Part shown: positions 24,232 to 33,863 of the stretch, one piece after another | How positions within the stretch are numbered: the stretch's first letter is position 1 | Layout: every line of letters begins with the position of its first letter | From: Candidatus Gastranaerophilales bacterium | GTDB lineage: Bacteria > Cyanobacteriota > Vampirovibrionia > Gastranaerophilales > Gastranaerophilaceae | DNA: 51,075 bases | Assembly: GCA_944325075.1 (NCBI GenBank) | Contig: CALUYU010000008.1 | Span: forward strand, 1 to 51,075 | Direction: 5' to 3' | The notes under the pieces: model-generated | Told to the model about the DNA's origin: nothing | Database searches by the model: none | Seen by the model: the letters and a program-made list of their open reading frames with translations, nothing else | Position numbers and translations under genes: made by a program

Positions 24232-24831
24232 TTATTTAATATTTTTGAAAAATTCTTCTGCGAGTAACTGAGAGTATTTAGAATTCTCATTTGCAGAGAT
24301 AAGCAGCCTGTCTTCTCCATCTTTATTTTTTGCAACTGCAATGACGCCTCCGACTTCTCCAACAGGAAATCTTGATATTTTAGCCTTAAATCTTACATAT
24401 GGAACCGAATTCCCAAAAGAATACATTTCACCATGCTTTATAACAGCAAATTCTTCCAGCCCTATTGCCTGATATTTAATTTTTCCCAATGTAGATTTAA
24501 GTTTAGGTTCAATATTCCCGGAAGTTATATCCTCTCTTGTTAAAAGAGGTTTATTGTTTGCATCAACCACAACCATCTTTTGTCCGGTTGCTTTATGCTC
24601 AGCCATTACCCCGTTGTATCCAAGCATGCCTGTAGCTTTTTCCAGCTGGTATTCCTCGTTGATCTGAGAAAAATCTCCGACTTTTTGCGCCTTCTGCATA
24701 ATATTTTCGTTGCTTATGTGAAGATATTTATCAATTAAATTTGTAACCCATTCTTTCCCGCCAATAGAGAGAAAGCCCACTATTGCGAGAGCTAAAATTA
24801 TAGCTTTAAATAAATTTTTTAAACAACCCAT
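24232..24831 (-). CDS. Conserved-looking membrane-anchored protein of unknown function
   Basis: I do not recognise this protein. From ATG 24831 it starts MGCLKNLFKAIILALAIVGFL, an N-terminal membrane anchor or signal sequence, followed by about 175 mostly soluble residues with no Cys and balanced charge. The segments MVVVDANNKPLLTREDI and VGGVIAVAKNKDGEDRLLI look like beta hairpins. The frame is open from 24891, but that start would lie inside mutS. The gene is divergent from mutS, with overlapping promoter regions. Confidence 0.6.
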   Translation of the reverse strand: MGCLKNLFKAIILALAIVGFLSIGGKEWVTNLIDKYLHISNENIMQKAQKVGDFSQINEEYQLEKATGMLGYNGVMAEHKATGQKMVVVDANNKPLLTREDITSGNIEPKLKSTLGKIKYQAIGLEEFAVIKHGEMYSFGNSVPYVRFKAKISRFPVGEVGGVIAVAKNKDGEDRLLISANENSKYSQLLAEEFFKNIK

Positions 24832-24853
24832 ATTGCAAAACCTCAGTTCATGA

Positions 24854-24859
24854 TATAAT
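24854..24859 (+). promoter_or_regulatory. Extended -10 of mutS
   Basis: TGATATAAT (extended TG-n-TATAAT) lies 12 bases before the mutS ATG, with TTGCAA 15 bp upstream. The predicted leader is only about five bases with no ribosome-binding site, so translation is close to leaderless. Confidence 0.6.
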
Positions 24860-24871
24860 CTTATTATAGCT

Positions 24872-27454
24872 ATGACAAAGAACGAAATCAATAATATTCA
24901 TACTCAAGATCTGGAAATGGAAAAGTTAACGCCTGTAATGCAGCAGTATTTACAGATTAAGCGTCAAAATCCTGATGCTGTTTTGCTGTATCGCCTTGGT
25001 GATTTTTACGAAACTTTTTTTGAAGATGCCGTAATATTATCAAAAGAACTGGAGCTTACTTTAACTGGCCGTGATGCGGGCGCTACATACGGGAGAGTAC
25101 CGCTTGCCGGAATTCCGGTTAAGGCTGTTAACTCTTATCTTGAAAAACTTGTTGAAAAAAATATCCGTGTCGCAATATGCGATCAGCTTGAAGATCCTAA
25201 ATTTGCTAAGGGACTGGTTAAAAGGGGCGTTACAAGGGTAGTAACAGCTGGTACCTTAACGGAGAGTGACTTCCTTAAACAAACTTCTAATAACTATATT
25301 TGCGCAATGTTTAAGGATGAACGTAGTGATAATTACGGTTTTGCTTACGCTGATATATCGACCGGGGAATTTAAAGTTACTCAGGCGCCTTTGAACCTTC
25401 TTATGGGAGAACTAGCAAGAATTCTCCCGGTTGAAATTGTCGCCCCGGCTGTTAATCAGAAAATTATGCCTTTCCAAATTGTCCCGGAACAGAAAATTGA
25501 TTTACCGGAAAATATCCAAAAACTTTATAATTGCTCAAAAATTCCTTCTAATGTTTTTGATCAGGGGTTTGCAGAAAATAATTTAAAAGCGGTTTTTGAA
25601 ACTTCAAGTCTTGAAGCTTTCGGGTTTTCTAAATATAAACTTGGATTTCGTGCCGGAGGGGCTCTGCTTGCTTATGTCTGGGAAACATTAAAAGATAATG
25701 TCCCTAAGTTTGAGAGAATTGAGACTTATGAACTTTCAGAGTTTATGATTCTGGACGGAAGTACAAGGAAAAACTTGGAACTTACTGAAACTTTACGTGA
25801 AAAAAACAAGTACGGTTCTCTTTTATGGGCAGTTGATAAAACAAAAACTAACATGGGGGCAAGGTTGCTAAAAAACTGGATTTGTCAGCCTTTAAAGGAT
25901 GTCAAATCTATCATCATGAGACAAAATGCAATAAGCGAACTTGTTGAAAATGTTTCTGTTAGAAAAAATCTTGTTGACGCCCTTGAAAAAATTTATGATA
26001 TACAAAGACTGGCAACAAGAATGAGTAACGGTTCGGCCTCTCCAAGAGATTATTTAAGCCTTAAAGATTCTCTGCAAGTTTTGCCGGATTTGCTTGAAAT
26101 TTCAAGAGGGCTGGAATATAATCCGTTCGCGGGAATTGAAGTATACAAGGATGAAATTGTTGATTACGCAAACTTAATTGACAGGACACTTAACGAAAAT
26201 CCACCGATTGTTATTAAAGAAGGCGGTATTATTAAAGATGGCGTTAGCGGTGAACTTGATTATTTCAGGGATTTGCTCACCGGAGGTGAAATCTGGATTA
26301 GGAATTTTGAAACTGAAGAGAGAGAGAAAACCGGTATCAAAAATTTAAAGGTGTCTTATAATAAAGTATTTGGTTATTTTATTGAAGTTACTAATTCAAA
26401 TTTAGGACTTGTTCCTGCTAATTATGTCAGAAAACAGACTATTTCCAACGGAGAAAGATATATTACCGACGAGTTGAAGAAACATGAAGATGATGTTTTG
26501 TCTGCTAAATTTAAATCGACTGAGCTTGAATACAGACTGTTTACTGATTTTAGAGAATATTCCAAAGAGTTTGTTTCAAAAATTCGTGAAATTGCGGAAT
26601 GTGTTTCTAAGGCCGATGTTTATTCGTCTCTTGCAGAAGTCGCGGTTGAAAATAATTATTGCCGTCCGGAAGTTGATGAATCAGATGACTTTATTGTAAG
26701 AAACGGCCGCCATCCGGTGTTGGAAAAAATTCTTCCGCTTGGAGAGTATGTTTCTAATGATTTGGAACTTAAGAGCAAATCCGTTGATTCTACACAGTTT
26801 ATGATTCTGACCGGGCCTAATATGGCCGGTAAGTCGACTTATATGAGACAAAATGCATTAATTGTATTACTTGCGCAAATTGGCTCATGGGTTCCGGCGG
26901 ATTATGTGAAGCTTGGTGTGGTTGATAAAGTGTTCACCCGTGTCGGGGCGTCGGATGATTTAACTCTTGGGCAGTCAACATTTATGGTTGAGATGGTTGA
27001 AACATCATATATCCTTAATTCTGCTACAGAGAGAAGTTTTATCCTTTTGGATGAGATAGGAAGAGGCACAAGTACATATGACGGAGTTGCTATTGCGTGG
27101 GCTGTTGCTGAGTATATTGCAACCAAGATTAAGGCACGATGCATATTTGCAACACATTATCATGAACTTAATGTGATGACAAAAACTTATCCGCAAATTA
27201 AAAACTACAGAATTACCGTTGCAGAAGAAAACGGTGAAATTCAATTTTTAAGAAAAATAGTACAAGGCGGGGCAAGTAAAAGTTATGGTATTCAGGTCGC
27301 GAAAATGGCCGGACTTCCGTCCTCTGTTGTAAAACGCTCCCAGGATTTGATGAGCCGTATGCAGAAAGATTTTTCTAACAATTTATCAACACGTAAGAAA
27401 AATACCGATGTGCCGGAGATTGATGTACCACAGTTAAATTTATTCGGCTCATAG
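24872..27454 (+). CDS. mutS: DNA mismatch repair protein MutS
   Basis: Mismatch-recognition ATPase of methyl-independent or directed mismatch repair, 860 residues, normal length for MutS1. The mismatch-reading GDFYETF motif (Phe-x-Glu) is near residues 42-48, the connector and lever domains follow, Walker A GPNMAGKSTYMRQ is near 648-660, DDLTLGQSTFMVEM near 691-704, and Walker B FILLDEIGRGTSTYDG near 722-737. The C-terminus ends in DVPQLNLFGS, like the beta-clamp or tetramer tails of other MutS proteins. No mutL is in this window. Confidence 0.97.
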   Translation: MTKNEINNIHTQDLEMEKLTPVMQQYLQIKRQNPDAVLLYRLGDFYETFFEDAVILSKELELTLTGRDAGATYGRVPLAGIPVKAVNSYLEKLVEKNIRVAICDQLEDPKFAKGLVKRGVTRVVTAGTLTESDFLKQTSNNYICAMFKDERSDNYGFAYADISTGEFKVTQAPLNLLMGELARILPVEIVAPAVNQKIMPFQIVPEQKIDLPENIQKLYNCSKIPSNVFDQGFAENNLKAVFETSSLEAFGFSKYKLGFRAGGALLAYVWETLKDNVPKFERIETYELSEFMILDGSTRKNLELTETLREKNKYGSLLWAVDKTKTNMGARLLKNWICQPLKDVKSIIMRQNAISELVENVSVRKNLVDALEKIYDIQRLATRMSNGSASPRDYLSLKDSLQVLPDLLEISRGLEYNPFAGIEVYKDEIVDYANLIDRTLNENPPIVIKEGGIIKDGVSGELDYFRDLLTGGEIWIRNFETEEREKTGIKNLKVSYNKVFGYFIEVTNSNLGLVPANYVRKQTISNGERYITDELKKHEDDVLSAKFKSTELEYRLFTDFREYSKEFVSKIREIAECVSKADVYSSLAEVAVENNYCRPEVDESDDFIVRNGRHPVLEKILPLGEYVSNDLELKSKSVDSTQFMILTGPNMAGKSTYMRQNALIVLLAQIGSWVPADYVKLGVVDKVFTRVGASDDLTLGQSTFMVEMVETSYILNSATERSFILLDEIGRGTSTYDGVAIAWAVAEYIATKIKARCIFATHYHELNVMTKTYPQIKNYRITVAEENGEIQFLRKIVQGGASKSYGIQVAKMAGLPSSVVKRSQDLMSRMQKDFSNNLSTRKKNTDVPEIDVPQLNLFGS

Positions 27455-27471
27455 TTTTTCTGTAAAATTTC

Positions 27472-27500
27472 TTGCTCAATCGCCTAAACTATGCTAAAAT
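27472..27500 (+). promoter_or_regulatory. Promoter of the PurD-like gene (leaderless)
   Basis: TTGCTC (27472-27477), 17-bp spacer, TAAAAT (27495-27500) with a TG one base upstream. The start codon at 27507 follows after six bases, exactly where transcription should begin, so the mRNA is probably leaderless. Confidence 0.6.
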
Positions 27501-27506
27501 CAGTTT

Positions 27507-28754
27507 ATGGATTGTAAGAAGAAGAAAGTTTTAATAGTCGGTTCATCGGCAAAAGAATATGCTGTTGCAAAATACTTATCAAAAAATCCTGATATTGAAA
27601 CAATTTTTACAGCTCCCGGGAATTTTGCGGTAGAAGAATTTTCAAAACGCGTTGATATTCGTGAAAACGCTGTTCAGGAATTGTTGGAATTTGCTATAAA
27701 AAATGATATTGATCTTACGATTGCAAGTTCTACTGAGGCAATTAAGGCTGATATTGCAGGATTTTTCAGTGCAAATTCACAATTAATTTTTGCTCCTGGT
27801 GCAGATAGTGCAAATTTTGCAATCTATAGAGAGGCTGCAAAAAAATTCCTTTATAAACTGAGAATTCCGACTCCTAAGTTCGGGATTTTTGAAAAGCAGC
27901 AGATGGCAATCGATTATGTAAAGGCTTCTCCTATGCCAATTCTTATTACAACAGACGAGGACAATGAAAATTCTATCAGATCTGTTTGTTCAGGGGTAGA
28001 GCATTCTAAAATTTGTATTTCGGATATATTTTTGCGGGATCGGGAAAAAGCAGTTATTGAAGAGTATGTTTACGGCCATCCATTCACTTTTTATGTAATT
28101 ACGGACGGTTATCAGGCTTTGCCGCTGGCTGTTGTGGGTGATTACAAATTTCAGGAAGATGGTGAGGCCGGATTATTTACCAGGGGCTCTGGAGCATTTG
28201 TGCCGGATTACAAGGTGTCATTTGATATTGTTGGACATCTTATGGAAAATGTTGTCGAAAATATTCTTGTCTCCTTACAAAAGCGTGAGAAACCTTATCT
28301 TGGAATTTTGGGGGTTGAATGCGTTTTAAAAAGTTTTGATAATTATGTTGTAACCGGGTTTGTGCCGTTTTTGAAAGAACATGATGCCCAGGCTGTCATT
28401 AGTTCCGTTGGGGCGGACTTGTATTCTGTTATAGAGGCTTGCGCAAACGGGTCTTTTGCTGATGATTATGACGAAATCCCTATTAAAAATATTTGTACTT
28501 TATCGTGCGTACTTTTTGCAAGGAAAAGTAATTCTGTTATAACGGGGCTTGAGCTTGTGGATGACACTACAGATGTCGGGCATTTCAATACAACACGGAA
28601 TAACTATCTGGAATATTTGACGAATAAGGGTAGAACTCTTGTTGTAACCCAAACCGGCTCAACTTTCACAAGAGCCAAAGAACTATTGTATGACAATATT
28701 GATGAAATATATTTTGAAGGTATGAAATACCGGCATGATATATGCTCGGAATAA
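27507..28754 (+). CDS. PurD-like ATP-grasp protein, probably not a standard GAR synthetase
   Basis: A 415-residue protein with the architecture of phosphoribosylamine-glycine ligase. The N-terminal KVLIVGSSAKEYAVAKYLSK and TAPGNFAVEEF match the PurD opening (VGSGGREHAL, APGN). The ATP-grasp region has AVIEEYVYGHPFTFYVITDG and GDYKFQEDGEAGLFTRGSGAFVP (PurD: DHKR...GNTGGMGAYSP). The metal-binding E-x-N-x-R-F-G-D-P-E segment of PurD is replaced by VTGFVPFLKEHDAQ, lacking the Glu and Asn metal ligands. It may be a diverged paralog with another substrate or a pseudoenzyme. No other purine genes are nearby. Confidence 0.72.
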   Translation: MDCKKKKVLIVGSSAKEYAVAKYLSKNPDIETIFTAPGNFAVEEFSKRVDIRENAVQELLEFAIKNDIDLTIASSTEAIKADIAGFFSANSQLIFAPGADSANFAIYREAAKKFLYKLRIPTPKFGIFEKQQMAIDYVKASPMPILITTDEDNENSIRSVCSGVEHSKICISDIFLRDREKAVIEEYVYGHPFTFYVITDGYQALPLAVVGDYKFQEDGEAGLFTRGSGAFVPDYKVSFDIVGHLMENVVENILVSLQKREKPYLGILGVECVLKSFDNYVVTGFVPFLKEHDAQAVISSVGADLYSVIEACANGSFADDYDEIPIKNICTLSCVLFARKSNSVITGLELVDDTTDVGHFNTTRNNYLEYLTNKGRTLVVTQTGSTFTRAKELLYDNIDEIYFEGMKYRHDICSE

Positions 28755-28893
28755 CTGTTAGTGAATGGACAGTAGAGCGAAATTTCCGCGATAAATAATG
28801 CTGCAGCGGCATTTACTCAGAAAATTCTACTGTGTAAAAGTATTTTGACGGTGGCTGGCACTTGTATGATATCGGAGTAAAAGCGCTGTTTGA

Positions 28894-31800
28894 TTAAACG
28901 GTTTCCAAACAGCAAAATTCCTTATATTGGCAATATTTGCATGCATTTTTATCATAGGATGGTTTGAATTTGTAGGATTTTATGTCTGCAATCGCTTGTT
29001 TAAACCGGTTTTCAATTGCTTCACAGTCTTCTGTGGTTAAATCAAGTGTTAAATTTTTGGTAAAATCTTCCGGGAATATAAATGTTGTTTCCTTAACCTT
29101 GTTCCCGGTTGCTTTTTCATAGTAATATTTGTATAACCCTATTTGATTATAATAATCCTCGTGTTCTCCGTCAGGACAAATAATTTTATCGGATTTGGCT
29201 TTTCCGGTTTTATAATCATAAATTGTATAAGATCCGTCCGGATTTTGGTCTATTCTGTCAATATATCCTTTAAATTTTACGCCGTCTATTTCAAGAGTAA
29301 CTTTTTCTTCAGCAGAATATAGCATTGAAACCGGGGTTGAGGAGAGTTGAACATAATATTCACTTAACGCTTTTTCTCCTCTTTGTTCCAGAATTTCTCT
29401 TTGTTCATAGCTTGAAAGCGGCAGGTTTGAAAGTTCTGTTTTAAACCTGTTAATAAATTCCTGCTTATCCGGATATTTCTGGTTTTCTTTTGCAAAGTTT
29501 ACTGCAAATTCACAGGCGTTATGAACTGCTGTACCATAATTTGCATTATCAGAATTCCCGCTTTTTGAACTTAAATTCAGTATGTAATTATATAAATACT
29601 GGCGCGGGCATTTTAAATATGTGTTTACTGATGTCGGGGAGAATGATTTAGTTTTGAGTATGTTGTCAACAAGTGCACAAAACTCTTTTTCATAGTCATA
29701 ATCACGTTTTATTATTGATCTGTTTATCTCTTCCCAGAAGGAATTTTCGTCATATGTAAACGGTTGTTTTTCCCTTTCCAGCATTGTCTGTATGTTTACA
29801 ATAAACTCGCTTGGCTTTTTCAATTTACCGTTTACTTTTTCGGGATAAGAAAGTCTTAAAGTATGCTTGGCACGCGTCATCCCAACGTACATTACCTTAA
29901 TCCGGTCGGATCTTTTCATCTCTTTTAATTCGGATTCGTCTTTATAATCTGCCGGAGACAGCGGAATTTTTGGCCTTAAACTTTTGGTGTCACTTTCCCA
30001 TTTTTCGCTTAGAAGTCCCGGCATATAAACATATTCAAACTCCCGGCCTTTGGCTGAATAATAAGTTGAAAGCTGAACAGCATTTAACGGAACCGGTGCT
30101 TTATCGGTTTTTATTTCAATATCATCGGCAAGTGCTATATCCAGATAGTCTACAAAGTCCTCAAGCCCTTTGGTCTTATTAACTTCTGAAAAAGCAGCAG
30201 CCTCATCAATGATTTTTTTCAGTCCTGCAATATTTTCTGTTTTATTTATTCCGGAATTGAGGTAATAGTGAAAAATTCCTGTTTTTGCCCCGATTTCAAG
30301 TACTGTGTTTTTTAAGCTTTCATTTGCTTTGTATTCCGATAAATAATTAAAAGTATTTATAAATTCATTGATTTTATCAGGTTCAATAAAATCATTTTTA
30401 TTTATTTCATTCAAAGTTTGAATAAAAGACTTATGTCTTGAAGATTCGTTGTAGAGCTTTTCGTAATCTTTAGGATTAATGCTGAAAGGCTTTGCAAGCA
30501 GCAGTTTAAATATTTTATCTGAATGAAGCTCCGGATTAACCAGCATTTGCATGTAAAAATATAGAACAATTGACGATTTAATTGTAAAAATATTTTTACC
30601 TTCTTTTAATTCAAACGGAATATTTCTGTCCTTAAGCATTTGGGCAAAAGTTTCCAATTCGGCATTAGTACGGGATAATATTGCAATTTCTGATAATTTT
30701 TTTTCACCATTCTCATCGCAAGGACAATCTGATGATTGAATAAGCTCATCAATTTCGTTAACTATTTCGGTATATTCCTGAAGGCTGTCTGCGTATTTAT
30801 AACATCTGACCGGTTTATCTTTTGACAAAAGACGCTCATTTTTAGAAATTAACTGTTTATTAATATTATATTTTTTAAATTTCTCGTTAGATTCCAGTCT
30901 TCTGTAATCCTGTTTACAGATTTCTCTTGAAGTGTCAAGAATTGTTTGGGTTGAGCGCATGTTCTCGGTAAGACATATAACTTTCGTATCAGGAAATTCT
31001 GTCAAAAATTTTTCAATCGTGTCAAGTTTTGCCCCCTGAAAAGTATAGATGATCTGATCGTCATCACCTACAACAAAAACATTTTCACTCCGTATTGCTT
31101 TTGCAAGATTAAATACTATATCATTTTGGGACTTGTTTGTGTCCTGGTATTCGTCCACAAGAATATAATCATATTTGTTGGCAATTTTTTCCAGAAACGC
31201 AGCATTATTTTCAAATTTTCCCAGAACAAGCGATATCATATCGTTGAAGTCTATATATTTGTTTTTCTGCATCTTATCTGCATATAATTCGTAAAAATCC
31301 CAAAGTTCAATGGCTTTTGCAATTTCTTTTTCCAGAGATAAAATATTTCCCTCAAGAGTTTTTACTTTGGTTTTGCCTTGTTTCAGTTTTTCTTCAAGGT
31401 CTGTTTTCATTGCTGAAAGTTTCGGTTTCCAGTCGGGATTATGATCAAGGTTATAGAAATAATCTTCTTTGCTGAGTCTGTATTTTTTTATTTCTTCAAT
31501 TTGTCTTTTAATTATATCAATATAGTAATACGGATCATTTTTTTCAGTACGGAAAGCTTTAGGTTTAATCTCATCAATGCACTCTTTGATAAAAGCGCGT
31601 GAGACTGCGTCGGAGATAATTTTCATATTATCAGGCAGTTCGAAATCCTCAGTATTATTTTCGATAATTTCATAGCAAAATCCATGATAAGTATAGATGT
31701 TAACACCGGTTGAAATTTTATCAAGTTCTTTTTCCAGACGAGCCAGCATCTCATTTGCGGCGGCTTCAGTAAATGTCAGGCATAGAATTTTTTCAGGTTC

Positions 31801-31950
31801 AATTCCATGTTCAATCATATTTTTTATACGCTGCACAACCGTAAAGGTTTTTCCGGTTCCTGGGCCTGCCAGAACCAGATATTTCCCTGCAATATTATCT
31901 ATGCATTCCTGTTGTTTTACGTTTGGTTTTACTGCTGTTGTTATTGGCAT
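28894..31950 (-). CDS. UvrD/AddA-like helicase with C-terminal RecB-type nuclease
   Basis: A 1018-residue superfamily 1 helicase: Q-motif and Walker A (GPGTGKT near 34-40), LTFTEAAANEM, Walker B DEYQDT near 264-270, GDDDQIIYTFQGA, and the motif V/VI region (STYYSAKGREFEYVY, VGMTRAKHTLRLSYP). The C-terminal quarter is a PD-(D/E)xK nuclease of the RecB/AddB type: SPTSVNTYLKCPRQYLYNY near 770-790, YIDRIDQ...IYDYKTGK near 900-912, and terminal cysteines CKYCQYKEFCC that, with the Cys of YLKCP, can hold a [4Fe-4S] staple. The likely role is double-strand end processing or recombination repair, in one polypeptide. GGAG precedes the ATG. It is 18 bases downstream of the MerR gene. Confidence 0.88.
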   Translation of the reverse strand: MPITTAVKPNVKQQECIDNIAGKYLVLAGPGTGKTFTVVQRIKNMIEHGIEPEKILCLTFTEAAANEMLARLEKELDKISTGVNIYTYHGFCYEIIENNTEDFELPDNMKIISDAVSRAFIKECIDEIKPKAFRTEKNDPYYYIDIIKRQIEEIKKYRLSKEDYFYNLDHNPDWKPKLSAMKTDLEEKLKQGKTKVKTLEGNILSLEKEIAKAIELWDFYELYADKMQKNKYIDFNDMISLVLGKFENNAAFLEKIANKYDYILVDEYQDTNKSQNDIVFNLAKAIRSENVFVVGDDDQIIYTFQGAKLDTIEKFLTEFPDTKVICLTENMRSTQTILDTSREICKQDYRRLESNEKFKKYNINKQLISKNERLLSKDKPVRCYKYADSLQEYTEIVNEIDELIQSSDCPCDENGEKKLSEIAILSRTNAELETFAQMLKDRNIPFELKEGKNIFTIKSSIVLYFYMQMLVNPELHSDKIFKLLLAKPFSINPKDYEKLYNESSRHKSFIQTLNEINKNDFIEPDKINEFINTFNYLSEYKANESLKNTVLEIGAKTGIFHYYLNSGINKTENIAGLKKIIDEAAAFSEVNKTKGLEDFVDYLDIALADDIEIKTDKAPVPLNAVQLSTYYSAKGREFEYVYMPGLLSEKWESDTKSLRPKIPLSPADYKDESELKEMKRSDRIKVMYVGMTRAKHTLRLSYPEKVNGKLKKPSEFIVNIQTMLEREKQPFTYDENSFWEEINRSIIKRDYDYEKEFCALVDNILKTKSFSPTSVNTYLKCPRQYLYNYILNLSSKSGNSDNANYGTAVHNACEFAVNFAKENQKYPDKQEFINRFKTELSNLPLSSYEQREILEQRGEKALSEYYVQLSSTPVSMLYSAEEKVTLEIDGVKFKGYIDRIDQNPDGSYTIYDYKTGKAKSDKIICPDGEHEDYYNQIGLYKYYYEKATGNKVKETTFIFPEDFTKNLTLDLTTEDCEAIENRFKQAIADIKSYKFKPSYDKNACKYCQYKEFCCLETV

Positions 31951-31968
31951 TTGTCTCCGGATGATGAT

Positions 31969-32385
31969 TTAAACCGCTGTTTCTTCTTCCTGAATTTTAT
32001 TCATAGGATTCCAGGTATCCTTTAAGTTGTTTTTTATAAGGTTTTTGTAGAATGTTTCTTTGAATTCCAGCATATCAAGCTGCTTTTGTATTTCTTTCAT
32101 CTGCTGTTGGGCTTTTAATTTTGTTGCATGAATTATTCCGTATCTTTCAGAGATTGTCGAATCTCCGACTATGCATAAGTCAATATATCTTTTAATTTTT
32201 TTATTTTCAGTTCCAACTGATCTTAGGCATTTAACGATTTTCACCCATTCTAAATCATTTTCCGAAAATTTTCTGATATTATTTGAATCTCTTTTTACAA
32301 ACGGAAATAGTCCGCTTTTTGCCCAAAACCTAAGAGTGTGTTCGGAAATATCCATTTTATCCGCAACTTCTTTTATAGTATACAT
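31969..32385 (-). CDS. MerR-family transcriptional regulator
   Basis: A 138-residue regulator. The N-terminal winged helix has the MerR pattern (MYTIKEVADKMDISEHTLRFWAKSGLFPFVKRD) and the second wing-helix FSENDLEWVKIVKCLRSVG. The C-terminal coiled coil (about 90-120) gives the antiparallel dimer. The middle (IKRYIDLCIVGDSTISERYGII) matches MerR proteins commonly found with aldo/keto reductase, flavodoxin and CMD-cupin genes. It has two Cys (in VKCLR and DLCIV), possible redox sensors. It is the only MerR in the window and so the best local candidate to bind the 19-bp-spacer sites of the redox island, although it lies over 10 kb away. AAGGAG precedes the ATG. Confidence 0.88.
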   Translation of the reverse strand: MYTIKEVADKMDISEHTLRFWAKSGLFPFVKRDSNNIRKFSENDLEWVKIVKCLRSVGTENKKIKRYIDLCIVGDSTISERYGIIHATKLKAQQQMKEIQKQLDMLEFKETFYKNLIKNNLKDTWNPMNKIQEEETAV

Positions 32386-32476
32386 ATATACTCTCCTTAC
32401 ACAAATATTTTAACACAAAAAATAAACAAAAATCCTTTATGTACCGGGAAAAATTTTCTATATTAAACCGACCGAT

Positions 32477-33793
32477 TTAAAAGATGTAAGCGGCAACCAG
32501 TGCAAAAATAATTAAAGGGATATTAAAATGTAAAAAGGTTGGAATACAAGTGTCTGTAATATGGTTATGTTGACCATCAGCATTCAGTCCGGCCGTCGGC
32601 CCGAGAGTGGTATCAGAGGCAGGGGATCCTGCATCTCCAAGCGCGGCTGCTGAGGCAAGTATTACAATTGCGGCAGATGTGGAAAGTCCGATTTTAGAGC
32701 ATACCGGTACAAATAAAACTGCAAGAATAGGAATTGTTCCAAAAGAAGTTCCTATGCCCATTGTTATAAACAATCCTATTAATAACATTAAACTTACTGT
32801 TAAAAATTTGCTGTTTTGCATAAGAGGCATAATTGCATTAACAAGTTCTTCAATACCTCCGGTTTGCTGTAAAACCATTGCAAATCCGGCGGCAACAAGC
32901 ATGACAAACGCAACATAACCCATTATTCCAATGCCTTCATTGATAAGAGTGTCCATTTTTTTATGGCTTACGGCTCCGCCGCCAAAGACTATTCCCAAGC
33001 CCACAAGTGCTCCAAGCGGAAGTGATTTTGTAATCAGCTGAACAATCAGTGTTGCGACTGCTCCAAGAAGGGTTATGTAATGATTTTTATTTAGTTTTAA
33101 TGCCTCTTTATCTGATTTTTCAAGAGGGTTTTCCTGAATATTTTTCTCAAGATATTTCCGTGGTTTTCTGTAAGAAATTAAAACGGCAATTAGAAGTCCT
33201 ATGAACATTCCGGCCCCAAGAATCCAGGTTGATTTCCATACATCGTTTTTCATAACTTCTATTCCGTTAAGTGTCATATTTTCAGCAATAAGCCCCTGGA
33301 ATATAAGCCCGAATCCCGCAGGGATTGTAATATATGGGGCTTTAAGCCCAAACGCCAGCGAGCAGGCTATTATTCTCCGGTCTATTTCCAGTTTGTTCAT
33401 AACATGCAGCAGCGGTGGAATTAAAATTGGAATAAAAGCAATATGAACCGGTATAAGGTTTTGTGAAAGAATTGCGATTATTGTTATTATGCTAATTAAA
33501 ATATATTTTTGCCCCTTAATCACTGCTGCAATTTTTTTTGCAAGTATTGTTGCTAATCCGGTATGTGTCATGGCTGCTGCAAAAGTTCCAAGCAGAATAT
33601 AACTCAGTGCTGTTTCAGAGTTCCCGCCCATTCCTGAAATAAATGTATTCATAACTTTTTCAATAGGCATTCCGCCCGAAAGACCGGCTGCAATTGCTGA
33701 TATTATTATCGCAAGCAGTACATTTACTCTGCATATACACAATATGCAAAGTAAAATTACTGATATGATTATTGGATTAAGTAAGATACTCAT
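32477..33793 (-). CDS. YuiF/NhaC-type secondary transporter
   Basis: A 438-residue integral membrane protein with about eleven or twelve hydrophobic segments, of the ion-transporter superfamily (Na+/H+ antiporter NhaC-like, YuiF group). Family features are ISAIAAGLSGGMPIEKVM near 31-48, SQNLIPVHIAFIPILIPPLL near 109-128, and the C-terminal AAALGDAGSPASDTTLGPTAGLN. YuiF-type members have been proposed to carry amino acids such as histidine; sodium/proton exchange is also possible. It is divergent from the hydrolase at 33864. Confidence 0.8.
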   Translation of the reverse strand: MSILLNPIIISVILLCILCICRVNVLLAIIISAIAAGLSGGMPIEKVMNTFISGMGGNSETALSYILLGTFAAAMTHTGLATILAKKIAAVIKGQKYILISIITIIAILSQNLIPVHIAFIPILIPPLLHVMNKLEIDRRIIACSLAFGLKAPYITIPAGFGLIFQGLIAENMTLNGIEVMKNDVWKSTWILGAGMFIGLLIAVLISYRKPRKYLEKNIQENPLEKSDKEALKLNKNHYITLLGAVATLIVQLITKSLPLGALVGLGIVFGGGAVSHKKMDTLINEGIGIMGYVAFVMLVAAGFAMVLQQTGGIEELVNAIMPLMQNSKFLTVSLMLLIGLFITMGIGTSFGTIPILAVLFVPVCSKIGLSTSAAIVILASAAALGDAGSPASDTTLGPTAGLNADGQHNHITDTCIPTFLHFNIPLIIFALVAAYIF

Positions 33794-33863
33794 AACGTAA
33801 AAATTTTATCATAAAAATATATGTTATAATTATTTTGCCTTAAAGAACAAGAAAAATTATTAT

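Noticed and set aside
28755-28893. A possible decayed gene end (frame reading KYFDGGWHLYDIGVKALFD)
   Set aside because: It is too short to identify and in-frame stops precede it; an imperfect ACAGTAGA/TCTACTGT inverted repeat is also present but not a convincing terminator.
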